From Eulemur rufifrons (Eukaryota > Chordata > Mammalia > Primates > Lemuridae), in assembly GCF_041146395.1 (NCBI RefSeq), contig NC_090989.1, positions 45,658,501 to 45,722,500 on the forward strand: DNA of 64,000 bases, read 5' to 3'. The notes below the pieces were generated by a model. It had not been told where the DNA came from, ran no database searches, and saw nothing but the letters and a program-made list of their open reading frames with translations. The stretch's first letter is position 1; every line of letters begins with the position of its first letter. A program made the translations under genes and the position numbers. Positions 49,416 through 60,170 of this stretch are shown here, piece by piece.

Positions 49416-50164
49416 AACCATAAGAATGTGGCTAGCCTGCTTTGTGGAGGAAATTCTAAACTGTTGAATGATCTATCAAAGTTTATGCCTGATCTGAGAG
49501 AATGTTATATACTTTTGAAATGTTATAGTATTTTTATAAATAGCAATTTAGATTTTTCTCATGGGTTTTATAGAAATAGATATCATTACTGTAGAATCTT
49601 TTGACCATACCTAGCCGATGAGGCGCAACCACTAAGCTTCCTGCATCTCAGAGTGAATGATGGCAAGAAAATCAGCTTCAACTCCATCCACCCAATGCAA
49701 TAATTAAGACATCTCCTCACTCAAGAGGCTTGTATTAAGCCAGTCTCAAAAAATGAAACTCTTTTTTCAACACATTCAGTGCTGAAAGGGAAGTCTTTTT
49801 ACTAAGACTTATACCTTATCAAGTAAATAAATCACATATTCAGCAGTAATAAAAATATTGGTGGGAGGTGAACATTCTTCATTTCAAAGCAAGGAGCCTG
49901 TTGAGTGGTGATATAGTTTTAAAAGTATTGATTTGCCAGGGGAGCTCTCATCACACTCTTGAAATAATTTTATGCTGTTGTGATTTTGTTTGTGGGTTTT
50001 TCTTTTCTTCAAAATTGAAGCAATATACTTAGCTCTAATCAGCTCATCAAAGCCTTTTAAAATGTCCATACAGTTTACAATTTCTGTTCTTTTTTAAAAT
50101 AATGTCAAGTGCTGGGTGGTTTTTGCACTGCTAAGTTCTGTGTTTCAAAAGGACAAAAAAGTAT
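49416..50164. other. Unique sequence
   Basis: Nothing recognised. Confidence 0.5.
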
Positions 50165-50960
50165 TTATTTGCAAGGAGTCCAGCAAATATTTATGGAACA
50201 CTTCCCATATGCCAGGCCTGGTTCTGGTTGCAAGAGATGTTACGGTACACAAAGCAAATTCCCTGCTCTCAAGGAGTGTTTGGGGAGAGAGGAAGGGTTG
50301 GTGTTGAGCCACACTATAAATGAGCAAAATGTTTAATTACAGAAGACACATATAACTACTACTACAGAATTAAAGAGAATTAGATTAAAAATCTATGAAA
50401 ACAGTTAACTTTAGATTGGGTGGTCAAGGAAGACCTTTCTGAAGAAGTAAGATTCAAGTGGAGATTTAAATGGAGAGGGATTCAGCCATGCAGTGTTCTG
50501 GGGGGAAAGCATTATAGGTAAAGGAACAGCAAAGTTCTAAAAGTGAGGACTAGCACTATGTTTTTCATAAGAAGGTGGCCAGTGTGGCTGAAGGGGAGAA
50601 GACAAGAAGAGGGGTGACAAGGTTGGAAGGCAAGCAGAGCAGGAATCCCATGGGGCACAAACACCAGGAAAGAAGTTTAGAATCGTTACAAGTGCAATGG
50701 GGACCAAGGGGTGGGGTATATAAGCAGAATGACATGATATGACTTACATTTTTCAAAGTTCACCACATCTGTTACATGGAAAGTAGAGCAAGAGCAGATG
50801 CATGTTTAATGCAATTGGAAACATTGAAGGGTGAAAGGAAGAAAACGGACTCATTTATTTTGGGTTTTGTTCTCAAGATCTCTCAGACTATGATGTAGGG
50901 ACTGGACTATGGTAGGAAGGGACATATAGAGGGACCCAGAGTGGAAGAACTTTTAGTGAA
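50165..50960 (-). mobile_element. Long LINE2 copy, antisense
   Basis: About 800 bp in reverse L2 order: 'caaatatttatggaacactt', 'ctgctctcaaggagtgtttg', 'gtggtcaaggaagacctttc', 'agaaggtggccagtgtggct' and 'gaatgacatgatatgactta'. Beyond about 50760 homology fades. Short frames inside (50109-50336) are repeat-derived. Confidence 0.82.
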
Positions 50961-51064
50961 TTTGGAAAGTGCTGTGAATTTGCATACAGAGGTCAGATGG
51001 TGTGCTTGGGTTGTAAGAAAAGAGATAACACATTGAGAAACTGTTATGTTTATTATTTATAAAT

Positions 51065-51310
51065 ACAACAGTATAAATGTAAAACTATGATGTATTATTA
51101 TTCATAAATACATAAATTCATTTAATTGTCACTGCATTTAATGGAATAGGTACTTGGTCCATTTTCCTTATACGAAAAATCGAAGTCAGAGTGGTAAATC
51201 AAACTTCCAAATATCTAGAAAAAGTAAATGGCAAAGCTAGGATTCAAAGCTCAGTCTTATGTTATGTGCCTATAAAGCACCAGATTTTTCTACTCTGCTA
51301 TGGTGTCCCC
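51065..51310 (-). mobile_element. MIR SINE, antisense
   Basis: 'taattgtcactgcatttaat', 'gcaaagctaggattcaaagc' and 'tttttctactctgctatggt' mark tail, core and head. Confidence 0.75.
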
Positions 51311-51399
51311 ATGTCAGAATTATCAAATAAAATATATTGAAAATTTTATTCTAAATAATGAAACAATACTCTGTAATATAAAAAATAAAATTTAACCGC

Positions 51400-52010
51400 A
51401 TTAGTTGACATTTAGCTTGTTTCTGTACTTTTGCTCCTCTAAATAGAACAGTGATAAACATTTTATATATTATTTTACCTTATTTTTAATTACTTCATTA
51501 CCCAAATTCCTATATTCCTAGAAGCATCAAACAATATGGATATTTTGAAAACTCTGGGTATACAATATCAATTTATATGTAAGAGGCCATAAAGTCTGTG
51601 CCATTTACAACTCACTTAACCCAAATCAACATTAAATATAGTTTCATCTTTGCCAATTAGATCACCAAAATTTTAATTTATTATTTTTTGTATTGAGATA
51701 AAAAGCAAACCTATGTATTTTTACCATTTGATAACTGAAGTTTTAATTCCATAGTTGAATTCACATTTCCTTTAATTACTAATGAGGTTGAAGGCTTTTC
51801 TACATGTTTGTTAGCCTTTTTTATTTCTTCTTTCATGAATTATCTGTTCATTAAATTGCCCATTTTCCTATATGGTGTTAGTGGTTTTTTCTTGATGATT
51901 TGTAAGGGCTCTTTTTATAAGAAGGACATTAAGACTGCAAATTTTTGTGAATAACTTTTCCCAGAGTGTCTTTCACATTCAATTTTTAAATTTTTATTGT
52001 TAAAGTATCA
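51400..52010. mobile_element. L1M-type fragment, left part
   Basis: Old L1 sequence runs in order: 'gacatttagcttgtttctgt', 'acagtgataaacattttata', 'ctaatgaggttgaaggcttt', 'tttcttctttcatgaattat' and 'gatttgtaagggctcttttt'. I recognise the family but not which strand RepeatMasker would assign. It stops at the MLT1-like insertion and resumes at 52556. Confidence 0.72.
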
Positions 52011-52029
52011 TACATACAAGAGGGTACAC

Positions 52030-52545
52030 TCTAGCTATCTTTGCTACATAACAAACCACATCAAAACTTAGCAGCTTAAAATGACAAACATTTTATTTGA
52101 TCTCACAATTTTATGGGTCAGGAATTCAGGTAGGTCTGACAGTTTTTCTGCTCTCATGACTTACTCACCTGGCAAACCAGCTGATGTGAAGAGCCCAAAA
52201 TGGTTTTACTCACATGTGTAGAACCCTGCAGAGATGGAAGGAAGACTGAGCTATGCTGGCATTGTCAGTGGTAGCACCTACATGTGACTTCTCCTGCATG
52301 GTGCTCTTTAGATAGTCAGACGTCTTACCTGGAGCCTTAGGGCTCCAAAAGACAGTATTCCATCAAACAAGGCAACAGCTTCCTGGCCTTTTATGACCCA
52401 GCTTCAGAAATTACATAATGCCTCCTACGTTGTGTTCAATTGGCCAAAGCCATCATAAGCTCTTCCAGATTCAGCGGGAGGGAACACAGAGGAGAGCCAA
52501 AGAATTTGTGGCCATGTTTTAAAACCACCATAGGATATAACATTG
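52030..52545 (-). mobile_element. MLT1-like LTR, antisense, inserted in L1M
   Basis: 'gctacataacaaaccacatc', 'acttagcagcttaaaatgac', 'tgggtcaggaattcaggtag', 'ccttttatgacccagcttca' and 'ttgtgttcaattggccaaag' match a MaLR LTR read in reverse. Like the copy at 12.1 kb it is a solo LTR with no internal viral genes. Confidence 0.72.
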
Positions 52546-52555
52546 TTTAAGGAAT

Positions 52556-52760
52556 AAAAGTATTCACCTTTCAACTTTTAATTTTGTTCATGAAGCTTTT
52601 TCTATGCAACTGGTTTTCAAGCCTTTATATAAATAAATTCTTTTATTTTTCTTCATAGTTTCTTCCATTGCTTTGCAATTCATTTTTAAAAATTATTTTT
52701 CAAAGTGTCTACAAAATCAAGGACATTATCAATTAATATATTTAGAGAAATAACTTTATG
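52556..52760. mobile_element. L1M-type fragment, right part
   Basis: 'cacctttcaacttttaattt' and 'aaataaattcttttattttt' continue the L1 sequence that ended at 52010. Confidence 0.6.
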
Positions 52761-53579
52761 GTCTTCAGATACTATAAATACCAGGTACTGTAGTCGCATT
52801 CATTTAATTTAATTCTTAATCCTTTTCATCTTTAATTTTTTATCAGTGACACATTTGAAAATTGATCTAATAAATGCAGTTTGGACCATACATTTTAATT
52901 ATGTAGTTGCTATGTAGAGAAGAAAAAAAATCTGACTAAATAGTTCTTGCATAGTACTTTGCCACATTTCTGGCTCATTCTTTCAAAATGAATTGAAATC
53001 AAGTGAGTTAACAGATTGCCTGTGTAGTTACTGGTTCCCTTCAAGTCTTGCAATGGTGCTTGCATATTGAATAATTTGATTCATTTCATAAATGGTGATT
53101 TACCATTGCACTCTTTCTTAGAGCATTATGAAAGGTAAAGTAGAAAAAAGTGTCATCACATTAACAGCAACAAAAAAGTCTTTTAATTTTAATTAAAAAT
53201 GCTTTTAGAGGACATTCTTCTGGATCACAGAGAGGAAAGAACCCTTTTTAAGCGTATGTGGTAAACAATAAATGTTAAAGGATGATGCTTATCTCATGGT
53301 CTAAAAATGGCAATTGAAATCTCTTCAGTTATTTTCTCTGCCTCCAATATTGCATTTCAATAAGCAGTTTCATCATCTACCCAGGTGTGGATCTGTGAAA
53401 GTTGTTCATACAGAAGTAAATTGAGTAAGATGCATGATACACACATAGTAGCAACCATCAGCATTTCGATTTATACTGTGTATCTTTCTTCTGTTTTATT
53501 TTTACCATAACCAGAAGGAAAAAATAAATTTTGGAAGAAGATATTGGAAACAATCTTATTGTCTAATGCAGTTAATCAG
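52761..53579. other. AT-rich unique sequence
   Basis: A short reverse MIR tail may lie at 52775-52830 ('ataccaggtactgtagtcgc'). No gene features. Confidence 0.45.
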
Positions 53580-53695
53580 CATGTGGGCAGGGATTGTATC
53601 TTTTTTTTTTCAACATTCTATCTCTAACACTAAGCATTGTACCTTGCACATAGTAGGTGCTCAATAAATATTTATTAAAGAATGATAAGAGAAGA
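53580..53695 (+). mobile_element. LINE2 3' tail
   Basis: 'gggcagggattgtatctttt', 'gtaccttgcacatagtaggt' and 'gctcaataaatatttattaa' end with an L2-type terminus. Confidence 0.85.
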
Positions 53696-54185
53696 GGTAC
53701 AAAATATATGTATAGGCCTATACCTGATAGCCACACTGAATCTAGAGAGTTCTTCACAGAGGCAGCTATATTTGTGGTGTATCTCCTTCGTATCTGCCTA
53801 TATTACCCGCCAGTCTTGTGTGAGGAGTCATACAACATGAAAGTGGACTGGAATTCCAGTCAAGCTCTTAAGTCCATTATTACTAGAGATAATTTGAGAT
53901 CCCATGGCTTTCCAGAGACAAAAGCTTCTCAGATCACCTACGGCTAACTCAAAGTTTATTTATGTCTGAATATCTACAAGTTGAGCCAAAGTTCAGGATA
54001 CGCTGTATCTACCCTTCAGGCCTGAACACACATCATGTAGCCTCTGTAGAGAAGGCCACATGTCAGAGCCTGGGCCTTGTGCTGTGGAGACACCACGATT
54101 TTATAGACATTCAGCAACTAGAATACATGCAAGTATTTCTTCATTCTGTGTTGAGTACCAAAGACAGAGAAACTCCAGAACTACA
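53696..54185. other. Unique sequence with two adjacent short frames
   Basis: Plus-strand frames of 96 and 78 codons (53657-53947, 53962-54198) begin in the L2 tail and end in a hAT element respectively. Neither shows a family motif. Confidence 0.45.
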
Positions 54186-54393
54186 CTCTCCAACGTGATA
54201 GCCACTAGCCACAGGGAGTTTAATTAACTCAAATTAATTAAAATTAAATAAAACTAAACATTCAGTTCCTCAATCACATTAGCTACATTTCAAGAGTTCA
54301 ATAGCCTCATGTGCCTAGTGGCTACTATATTGAACAGTGCAAATATGGGACATTTCCATAATTACAGAAAGTTCTGTTGGATAGCACTACTCT
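54186..54393 (-). mobile_element. hAT-like element, copy 2 of the three
   Basis: 'gatagccactagccacaggg', 'catttcaagagttcaatagc', 'tgcctagtggctactatatt' and 'aaagttctgttggatagcac'. Terminal inverted repeats are short (CTCTCCAAC against GTTGGATAGC). Shares the 'gccacatttcaag' block with the copy at 58.8 kb. Confidence 0.72.
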
Positions 54394-55290
54394 AGAATTT
54401 ACCACTTGTATCACATGGCAAACATTCTAAACTAGATACCCAGTTCTGCATTTATTTCCTAATTTAAAAATCTAGGCTTCCAAATCTTTTTATCTAAATG
54501 TCTGAAGGTGTTCCTGTTAAATCATTTTTGAACAGCAAATATAGATATTTCCTAAACAAGTCTCTGTGAAACACACCAAAACAAAATAGAGAGCATCTAT
54601 TACCCAAAACACAGAGTTAAATTTCCAAAATTCAGTTAAAGTGGAGAGAAGCCCCACCTGATTTGTAAAAAGTCTAGTTTATAGAGAATTTATAAAGTAC
54701 ATTCAACTAGTGAAATTTTACCAAAAGTGCAAATGAAAACCTAAAAGTGTTACTATATTAAAGGCCCATCAGACCTGATCTGATAAATAACTAAGAATAA
54801 TTTCTCATTCGAATACTGTGGTACACAAATTGGATGGGAAATGCATTTTCAAAAAATTCACTTTTCCTAAATTAACCTAACTTTTCTTTCTGATGTATTA
54901 TTTCTTCACAAATTTGCTTTCTCTATAGCATATGCCCAAATTCTTTCTAAATTATCTCAAATCTGTATTAATGAGAATTGAACTAAATAGGACTTAGCAC
55001 ATAATATAACTATGAAAAGCAATAAACGTGTACAATACATTGTTTATTTGAACAAAAACTATATATAGTATATGCATAAAAATTAAAAAATGCATACCTG
55101 ACTATATAGAAACAAACAAAAAAAATCTCTCCTAATCAGCATACAAGAATCTCTAATATCTCCTTAAATTTTGGTAAATAATGGCATTTTTTAATTGAAA
55201 TGTGTATTATGTAATTTCTCCTGTGATCCAAAAACAACACACTTTGATAATAATTCTGCTTCTTATTGTCTTTCCAATTGAGTAAAAGTA
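54394..55290. other. AT-rich sequence upstream of the candidate exon
   Basis: No gene or repeat recognised; consistent with intron. Confidence 0.5.
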
Positions 55291-55311
55291 TCCTCTTTTT
55301 TTCCACTGCAG
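55291..55311 (+). promoter_or_regulatory. Predicted 3' splice site of the candidate exon
   Basis: An almost pure pyrimidine run (TCCTC then seven T, then TTCC) is followed by ACTGCAG. No AG dinucleotide intervenes between the tract and the acceptor, as expected of a strong acceptor. Confidence 0.5.
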
Positions 55312-55431
55312 AAGCTGTTCTGGAAGTAGAGCACCCTCTGGTGAAGAGGCAGAAACCAGTCCCAGGGGTGCCACAGGAAGGCAGGAGCAAGGTCACGGGT
55401 CCTCAGCTCCACAGGCCGGTCAAGTCTAAAT
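55312..55431 (+). CDS. Candidate internal coding exon, gene not recognised
   Basis: This is the only segment with all the marks of an internal exon. A pyrimidine tract at 55291-55305 leads to CTGCAG ending at 55311, and the 3' edge reads AAAT then GTAAGTG (GT at 55432-55433). The length is 120 nt. Only the frame with its first full codon at 55314 is open through the donor; the frame from 55312 stops early and the frame from 55313 ends in TAA a few bases before the donor. Both splice phases are 1, so skipping would keep frame. The encoded 39 full residues start AVLEVEHPLVKRQKP and end LHRPVKSK: rich in Lys, Arg and Pro, no Cys, no hydrophobic segment, so a linker, tail or stalk is more likely than a folded domain. 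GC content rises sharply relative to the AT-rich flanks. I do not recognise the protein. It could be a cassette or lineage-specific exon, or a chance match. Confidence 0.5.
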
Positions 55432-55440
55432 GTAAGTGTG
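55432..55440 (+). promoter_or_regulatory. Predicted 5' splice donor of the candidate exon
   Basis: GTAAGTGTG follows AAAT. Positions +1 to +6 match the U1 consensus GTAAGT exactly; the last exonic base is T rather than the usual G, which weakens the site slightly. Confidence 0.5.
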
Positions 55441-55590
55441 GGGAGCGACAGCGGGCGGGGCAGTAGTGGGGTGGCCCCAGGTGAAGCAGTGCCTCTCAGG
55501 GAGCATCAGGACTATTGGCAGACACTCCTCCCCTCTGCCTGCGCGCGCGCGGTCTATCTCCCATCCCCACCCCCAACCCCACCGGTGCAA
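55441..55590. other. GC-rich flank downstream of the candidate exon
   Basis: It contains a CpG run GCGCGCGCGCGG (55543-55554) and a C-rich run 'ccccacccccaaccccaccg'. GC-rich, but too short for a CpG island by the usual length criterion. Confidence 0.6.
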
Positions 55591-56122
55591 AAGCCTTGAG
55601 ACCAGAGCTACTAATATCAGGTTTTTAAATCCCCTATAGTAAAATACATGTGCAGAGTGTGATCCTAACTGATTTTTAAGTCCAGGCATGTTGAATAGAG
55701 TCTTAAAATAATCATTTCCATAGGACCTGACTAGGTATCCAAGTGTTCACCAGATGCTAGCAGCTAGATTTTGCAGAGGAAAATTGCTAACTTAAGCTTC
55801 TTTTCATGATTCAGCAGAGGGTTTTAAGTAATAAAAGATCTGGAGATTTGTAAAATAAATAATTCCAGTGCAAATGGGAAAATTAAAATAATCTTATCAT
55901 CTCCCAGTCATGTCTATATGTGTTTTTCTACCATTATCATATTTCTCTTAATTGGGCCAATTTTTTCTATGGCTGATATTTTATACTTTTAAGTTATGAG
56001 CTGTAATGAAGAAATGATGCATTTCAGATGACTGAAGTGATAGGTACCAAATTTTCCTAAAAACAATCTAGAATGTATGAAACAGAGCATGATATAACAA
56101 ATATGGTTTTATTCATATGTCA
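55591..56122. other. AT-rich unique sequence
   Basis: Nothing recognised. Confidence 0.5.
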
Positions 56123-56182
56123 ATATATATTAAATATATACTCACATATGTATTGAATATATTCAATATATATTCACATATA
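56123..56182. repeat. AT-rich tract with an 18-bp perfect palindrome
   Basis: Alternating ATATAT runs surround a self-complementary TATTGAATATATTCAATA at 56151-56168. Confidence 0.85.
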
Positions 56183-58339
56183 TTTTTCACAGTGAAAAAT
56201 AACAATAACAGCAGGCCAGGATCCCTTTTATTCCTTAATTGATCTCTCAGTAGAAGCAATAAAAACATAAAGTACATCATTAACTTTCAAAGTTTGATGG
56301 AAAAAAAAAAAACCGCAACATACCATCCACTTCTGACAAGTAGACATTATCTCATAGTATCCACAGCCATCCTCTGCTTATTACTATTGCCTGGTCTTAA
56401 GTGTGACTTTTGGACACACGATTCAATATTTCCTAATACATAATAGTACAATGGCTTTTTATAGTCTATTTAATTTTATTTCGTAATTGAAAGAATGAAT
56501 TGTTCAGATGCCTCAGAGTTTCTGCGTTCTTGCTGGGGGTGCACCTGAGCAAAAAGAAACGCACAGCATCTAGCCCTATGGTTAATGCCACATGACCACA
56601 TCCTGTCTAGAATGAATCCATTCACAGTTTCTGGAGAAATGCAAATACATTAATGATTTTACTAAGGTATTACATTTTTAATATACATACCACTGATTGT
56701 TTTGGCTGGATTCCATCAAAGCCAGATGTTCTCCAAATGAAATACTCATAATGCAAAACCACTGTATAAAAAATACACGCTCACTTAAGCAGCGGGTTAT
56801 AGGACTCAAGCTGATCACAGATTTTGGAGAAGCTGATGAAAGAGGCATGAGGTGGGTGACATTCATAATGTCAGGGGAAGCCTCTGAACTCAATCCAGAG
56901 AAATTTTATGATTGTTGCAACCAATGACAGGCTCAGCTTCTGGATGTCTCGCAACAAAATCTTGCTGCCAAGGGCATTGATGGGCTTGCCCAGTAAAAAA
57001 TTATAATAATGTTAAATGAAATCATAAAAATGCAGAAGGTGGTTACTACAGGACAGAGGAGAGAAATTGCTTGTAAAGTTATGGTGGAAATATCAAAAAT
57101 ACATTGTATTAGACTTTTAAGAAATTAAGTTCTTTGTTTTTAAACTAGGGTGCAAAAGCAACAAAACATAATGGTTACTCAATAAACTATTTCATTCAAT
57201 GGTCAATAGCAATGATTCATCAAATGAAAATAAAAATTACATTTATTCAACATGATGATCAATTGAGGCAGGCCTGAAGTTTAGATATGATAGTTTTCTT
57301 TTCTGATGAAAATAACCAGCTGAAAGGGTTTTCTTAAAGGAATTTTGACTGAAAAAAGAAAAAAGAACTTGTTGAATGTATGTCTTTTTCTCAGTGAAAA
57401 TGAACATGGCTGTTTAATTTCACATAGTGTAAAATTCTAAATATTTACGTAGTTTTTAAGGTCTGTGATGAAATTCATTTGAAACAAATGTAGAAAATGA
57501 CCCCCCAAATTTAAATATGAATATTATGATAGGGAAAGGAATAGATCTTGTAGATCATGATAATTAATCCTCTGTGTGCCCTCCAAAAGTACAGAATGTA
57601 ACTTTTAAAATTATTTTTGAATAATCTAGAATTTTCTTTCTGATCATCTTTTTACCTTCCAAAAATACAGATCTCTGAATCATTTATCATTGACATTTTG
57701 GTTAAAATATTTCCTATTTTCTTCAAATTATCTAACTTATCTTTAAGTGACAATTATCATAGAAACAAATTCCTTTTGCTCATTAAAACGCCTAATGTGC
57801 TTACACACAGTAAGCACTAAATAATATGGGTCACACTGAATTATTCCCACTTTCTGTTCCGACGTTAATATATCTCTTGGATTCACACTAGAGAGGTGGT
57901 GTCTCACACATGGGAACTAACGAGCTACATCTGTAACCAAAAATATCCATGGAAAACCTGCTGAATTGATCCATATCTGTTTTATTAATCAAGCCCACTA
58001 CGGAAGGGCTTTCTTGTGGTTGTACTATATTTTGGAGATAAACAGAGCAGGGAAACCACAGTTCAATTTAGAAGTTGTTTGAAACTTTGAAGAACATGGG
58101 GTTTTATATTATATGACAGCAATAAAGTCCAATCCCTGATGGCCGTAATTCTGAGTATATAAGTATATAAATATCCTGTATGTATAATTTTACTGCAGAA
58201 CATTATGACTGTGGCCAAGAAGACCCTAACTGTTCAATATGGAATTTACTTCTTACTGCCACTCTCCTCCTTCTTCAATTATTTTTCAAATAAAAAGGCT
58301 TTTTAAAATAAAATAAAGTAAAAAATTTAAAACTAGCTT
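56183..58339. other. AT-rich unique stretch with a moderate-GC patch at 56700-56990
   Basis: The patch holds a 76-codon plus frame (56697-56927) overlapped by a 71-codon minus frame and no splice signals. An A run lies near 56300-56312. I recognise no repeat family. Confidence 0.45.
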
Positions 58340-58364
58340 GGTACGAACAGCCTTTAGCTGAAGC

Positions 58365-58445
58365 AGATGGCTGGACGTCAGAAGCACCAGATTCTATCCT
58401 TGATTCTCCTACCAACTTGGAATGTGGCCTTGGGCAAGTCATGAG
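58365..58445 (+). mobile_element. MIR SINE head and core
   Basis: 'ctaccaacttggaatgtggc' and 'cttgggcaagtcatgagagt' are sense MIR; the tail is replaced by the next, oppositely oriented element. Confidence 0.7.
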
Positions 58446-58474
58446 AGTAAATCTACAATAAAAGAGGTAATAAT

Positions 58475-58690
58475 GCCTTACATGTGTATGGTGCTTTATG
58501 ATCTAACAGAGCACTTTCACATACAATATCTTATTAACTCTTCCCCACAGCTTCCTGAGAGGAGCATGGCAGTTATTTAACAACCCCATTATGAAAAGGA
58601 GGAATTTGAGACCCAGAGAAACTAAATCGCTTTTGCATAGCCACGTCAATATCAAATGTCAGAGCCAGAACAGACATGTTCTAAGATTCT
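58475..58690 (-). mobile_element. MIR-type SINE, antisense
   Basis: 'gcactttcacatacaatatc', 'gaatttgagacccagagaaa' and 'atgtcagagccagaacagac' give reverse order; together with the preceding copy it forms a head-to-head pair. Confidence 0.75.
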
Positions 58691-58769
58691 GGGCTGGTCT
58701 TTGTCTTTCCTCTACCCCACATTGCCACCCGCTGGCACCCCCAACTGTGACAAAGCAGGAATGACTATA

Positions 58770-59129
58770 GCTGCACTGTTCAATATGGTAGCCACTGACG
58801 ACATAGAGTTATTGAGCATTTGAAATGTGGCTAGTCCCAACTGAGATGTGCTGTGAAGGTAAAACACACACCAAATTTCTAAGACTTGGAATGAAAAAAA
58901 GAAAGTAGACTATCTCATTAATACTTTGTATATCTATTGCATGTTGAAATAATATTTTTAGTATCTTGAGCTAAATAAATACTAAATAAAAATGAATATA
59001 TTACTAAATATTGCTAAATATACTTCAATAAAATTAATGTCACCTGTTTCTCTTTACTTTTTTAATGTGGCTACTCGAAAATGTAAAGTTACGTATGTGA
59101 TTGACATCATGTTTCTATGGGGCAGCGCC
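58770..59129 (+). mobile_element. hAT-like element, copy 3, near full length
   Basis: The left end 'gcactgttcaatatggtagc' and the right end 'tttctatggggcagcgcca' frame about 360 bp. Inside are 'cattaatactttgtatatct', 'atgttgaaataatattttta' and 'tttttaatgtggctactcga'. No transposase. The copies at 18.3 and 54.2 kb each match one part of this one. Confidence 0.75.
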
Positions 59130-59804
59130 AACTAGAGGATTCCATTGTTCAGAGCCCACTTACTGATTTCACAGAACTGGACTTGTTCATGCACGTGTCT
59201 TGATGTGGCTGACACAAATTCCCTAAAATGCTGCCAAATGGAGTGCAACATGGGTTAGCACCAGTGATCTGGGCATTCTCACACATCTTCCCCACGCAGG
59301 GAAAACGGTAGGCTTCATTATTAGTTGATGCCTCAAATTGCTCATTTGTTACAAGGGTATATTTTATTATTATTTAATAAAAATCCCAAACATTTATTTA
59401 TATAGTAGCTTTTTATTGAAGTAAAATATACATATATAATTAACCATCTAAAAGTGTTCATTTTATACTTGTTGAATGCTTGAGAGGCTTAGAAGTAAAA
59501 GTGCCATGGAAAGAACTATAAATTATATTTATGGCTCTATAGCACTTCTTATTTTCAAATATGTTCCCATTAAACATTATGAATGAATAAGGTGTTAGAC
59601 TGTTAGGTTAATATAGGCAATGTAAAATAAGAATTATATATAAATTTGTTATATAGCAAATTTTATTCCTCCTACCAAGTCTTTAAGATATTTTATATAT
59701 AATCCCCGAAGAAGTAGCTTATTCCTGTTTTAAAAACTCTAACTGAAAGTACTCAGAAAAAGTGAGTTCTTATTTAGAAGAAGAAAAAATATATTTTTTT
59801 AGCC
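59130..59804. other. AT-rich sequence, possible L1 trace
   Basis: 'tttttattgaagtaaaatat' at 59410-59430 resembles a dispersed L1M phrase; the rest is unassigned. Confidence 0.4.
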
Positions 59805-59920
59805 CAAATCACTAAAAGCTAACATCTATTTAGCATTTACTATGTGGGGTCAAGTACTACCCTAAAAGTTAGACTAAGCTTATCTCACTTAATCTTCACA
59901 GGGCTTTGAAAAATCAGCAT
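59805..59920 (-). mobile_element. MIR SINE tail half, antisense
   Basis: 'tagcatttactatgtggggt' and 'tctcacttaatcttcacagg' are the reversed tail half. Confidence 0.65.
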
Positions 59921-60039
59921 CAGGGACCAGAACCAAAACTCTTAACCATTACTGCTTCTTATTTCAATGCTATTTGAAATCATAATGCAACCTACCACAA
60001 CTGTATTAGAGTATTTAGAATTGATTCCATTTTATTCCT

Positions 60040-60170
60040 TTCAGCTCCACAAGTGTTTATTCATAGCAACTACAATGGATCAGGAACAATTCTAGACACT
60101 GAGGGAATATTGAGCAATAAGTTTGGAGCTCAGCCCTCAAATACACAGGCTGGTAGGCTTGTAAACATGT
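60040..60170 (-). mobile_element. LINE2 fragment, antisense
   Basis: 'aagtgtttattcatagcaac', 'ggaacaattctagacactga' and 'gctcagccctcaaatacaca' follow reverse L2. Confidence 0.6.
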
